The translations under genes were made by a program, and so were the position numbers. From the NCBI GenBank assembly GCA_002085385.1, contig NATO01000104.1, forward strand, positions 1 through 5,446: a DNA stretch of 5,446 nt. The letters are read 5' to 3'. Within the stretch, counting starts at the first letter, position 1, and each line of letters opens with the position of its first letter. Below are positions 5,140-5,446 of this stretch, one piece after another. This DNA is from a candidate division Zixibacteria bacterium 4484_93 (GTDB taxonomy: Bacteria > UBP14 > UBA6098 > 4484-93). The notes under the pieces were generated by a model. That model worked only from the letters and a program-made list of their open reading frames with translations, made no database searches and had not been told where the DNA came from.

Positions 5140-5446
5140 TTATGTAATAAGCTCGATATCGACCCCGGCTGGCAGGTCTATCTGGATAATGGAATTGACC
5201 GCCTTTCCTGTCGGGTCATAGATATCTATTAGCCGCTTGTGGATTCTCATCTCGAATTGCTCTCTCGACTTCTTGTTGATGTGAGGTGAACGCAAAACCG
5301 TATAGACCCTCCTGTTTGTTGGTAGAGGAATCGGCCCTGCAACGGTCGCTCCAGCCCGTTTTGCTACCTCGATTATCTCCTCGGTGGACTTGTCGAGGAT
5401 TACATGGTCGTATGCTCGAAGCTTGATTCGGATTTTCTGCAATTTT
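5140..5446 (-). CDS. rpsJ: 30S ribosomal protein S10 / NusE (5' end cut by window edge)
   Basis: This is the first gene of the cluster and is nearly complete: 101 codons are visible, ending at TAA. S10 sits in the 30S head with S3 and S14 and also serves as NusE, the transcription antitermination partner of NusB. The protein shows QKIRIKLRAYDHVILDKS, GATVAGPIPLPTNRR, VYTVLRSPHINKKSREQFE, HKRLIDIYDPTGKAV and the terminal DLPAGVDIELIT, all typical. A TTG at 5442-5440 could be a start, but homologues carry two to four residues before QKIRI, and the frame stays open with AAA before the TTG. I infer the true ATG lies just outside the window and the TTG codes for Leu. The gene is followed by rplC after 20 nt. 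Confidence 0.95.
   Translation of the reverse strand, partial: KLQKIRIKLRAYDHVILDKSTEEIIEVAKRAGATVAGPIPLPTNRRVYTVLRSPHINKKSREQFEMRIHKRLIDIYDPTGKAVNSIIQIDLPAGVDIELIT

Noticed and set aside
1..5446. CRISPR arrays, tRNA genes, insertion sequences or long repeats
   Set aside because: Reading both strands showed no repeated spacing pattern, cloverleaf, transposase or terminal repeats; coding genes fill almost every base.

Overview
The whole window is one tightly packed set of genes on the minus strand. It is the first part of a bacterial S10 ribosomal-protein operon, in the classical order rpsJ-rplC-rplD-rplW-rplB-rpsS-rplV-rpsC-rplP-rpmC (S10, L3, L4, L23, L2, S19, L22, S3, L16, L29). It is read from the right edge of the window towards the left. 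The gene order, the bacterial forms of L3, L4 and L29, and Shine-Dalgarno sites before most genes mark a bacterium. The phylum cannot be fixed from the sequence. The divergent L22, L2 and S3 details, and a downstream secreted protein of a type I associate with candidate phyla such as WOR-3 or Cloacimonadota, suggest an uncultured lineage. That is a weak inference.

Layout from 5' to 3' on the minus strand. rpsJ (5140-5446) is cut at its start by the window edge. rplC and rplD are 3 nt apart, rplD and rplW overlap by ATGA, rplB follows rplW after 1 nt, and rpsS follows rplB after 1 nt. rplV, rpsC and rplP are separated by 9 to 18 nt, and rplP and rpmC overlap by ATGA. No promoter or terminator is visible inside the cluster, so the genes are probably one transcript made from a promoter outside the window. 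The products are all ribosomal proteins. L3, L4, L2, L22, L23, L16 and L29 build the 50S core, peptidyl-transferase surroundings, exit tunnel and tunnel rim, while S10, S19 and S3 build the 30S head.

Positions 1-656 are the unusual part. In most bacteria rpmC is followed at once by rpsQ (S17). Here, 5 nt after the rpmC stop, a different gene begins on the same strand: a secreted, membrane-anchored protein of at least 218 residues with a signal peptide, a peptidase-MA-like extracytoplasmic region and a C-terminal membrane helix cut by the window edge. It matches the regions flanking the metalloprotease active site, but the stretch that should carry HExxH and the downstream glutamate is missing. 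It therefore looks like a catalytically dead relative, or an in-frame deletion. This gene and its position inside or at the end of the S10 operon are the main points of interest.

Two gene starts differ from the longest open frames. rplB should start at the ATG at 3571, not at the TTG at 3586. The TTG at 5442 in rpsJ is probably internal, with the real start outside the window. rpsC does start with TTG, forced by an in-frame stop four codons upstream.
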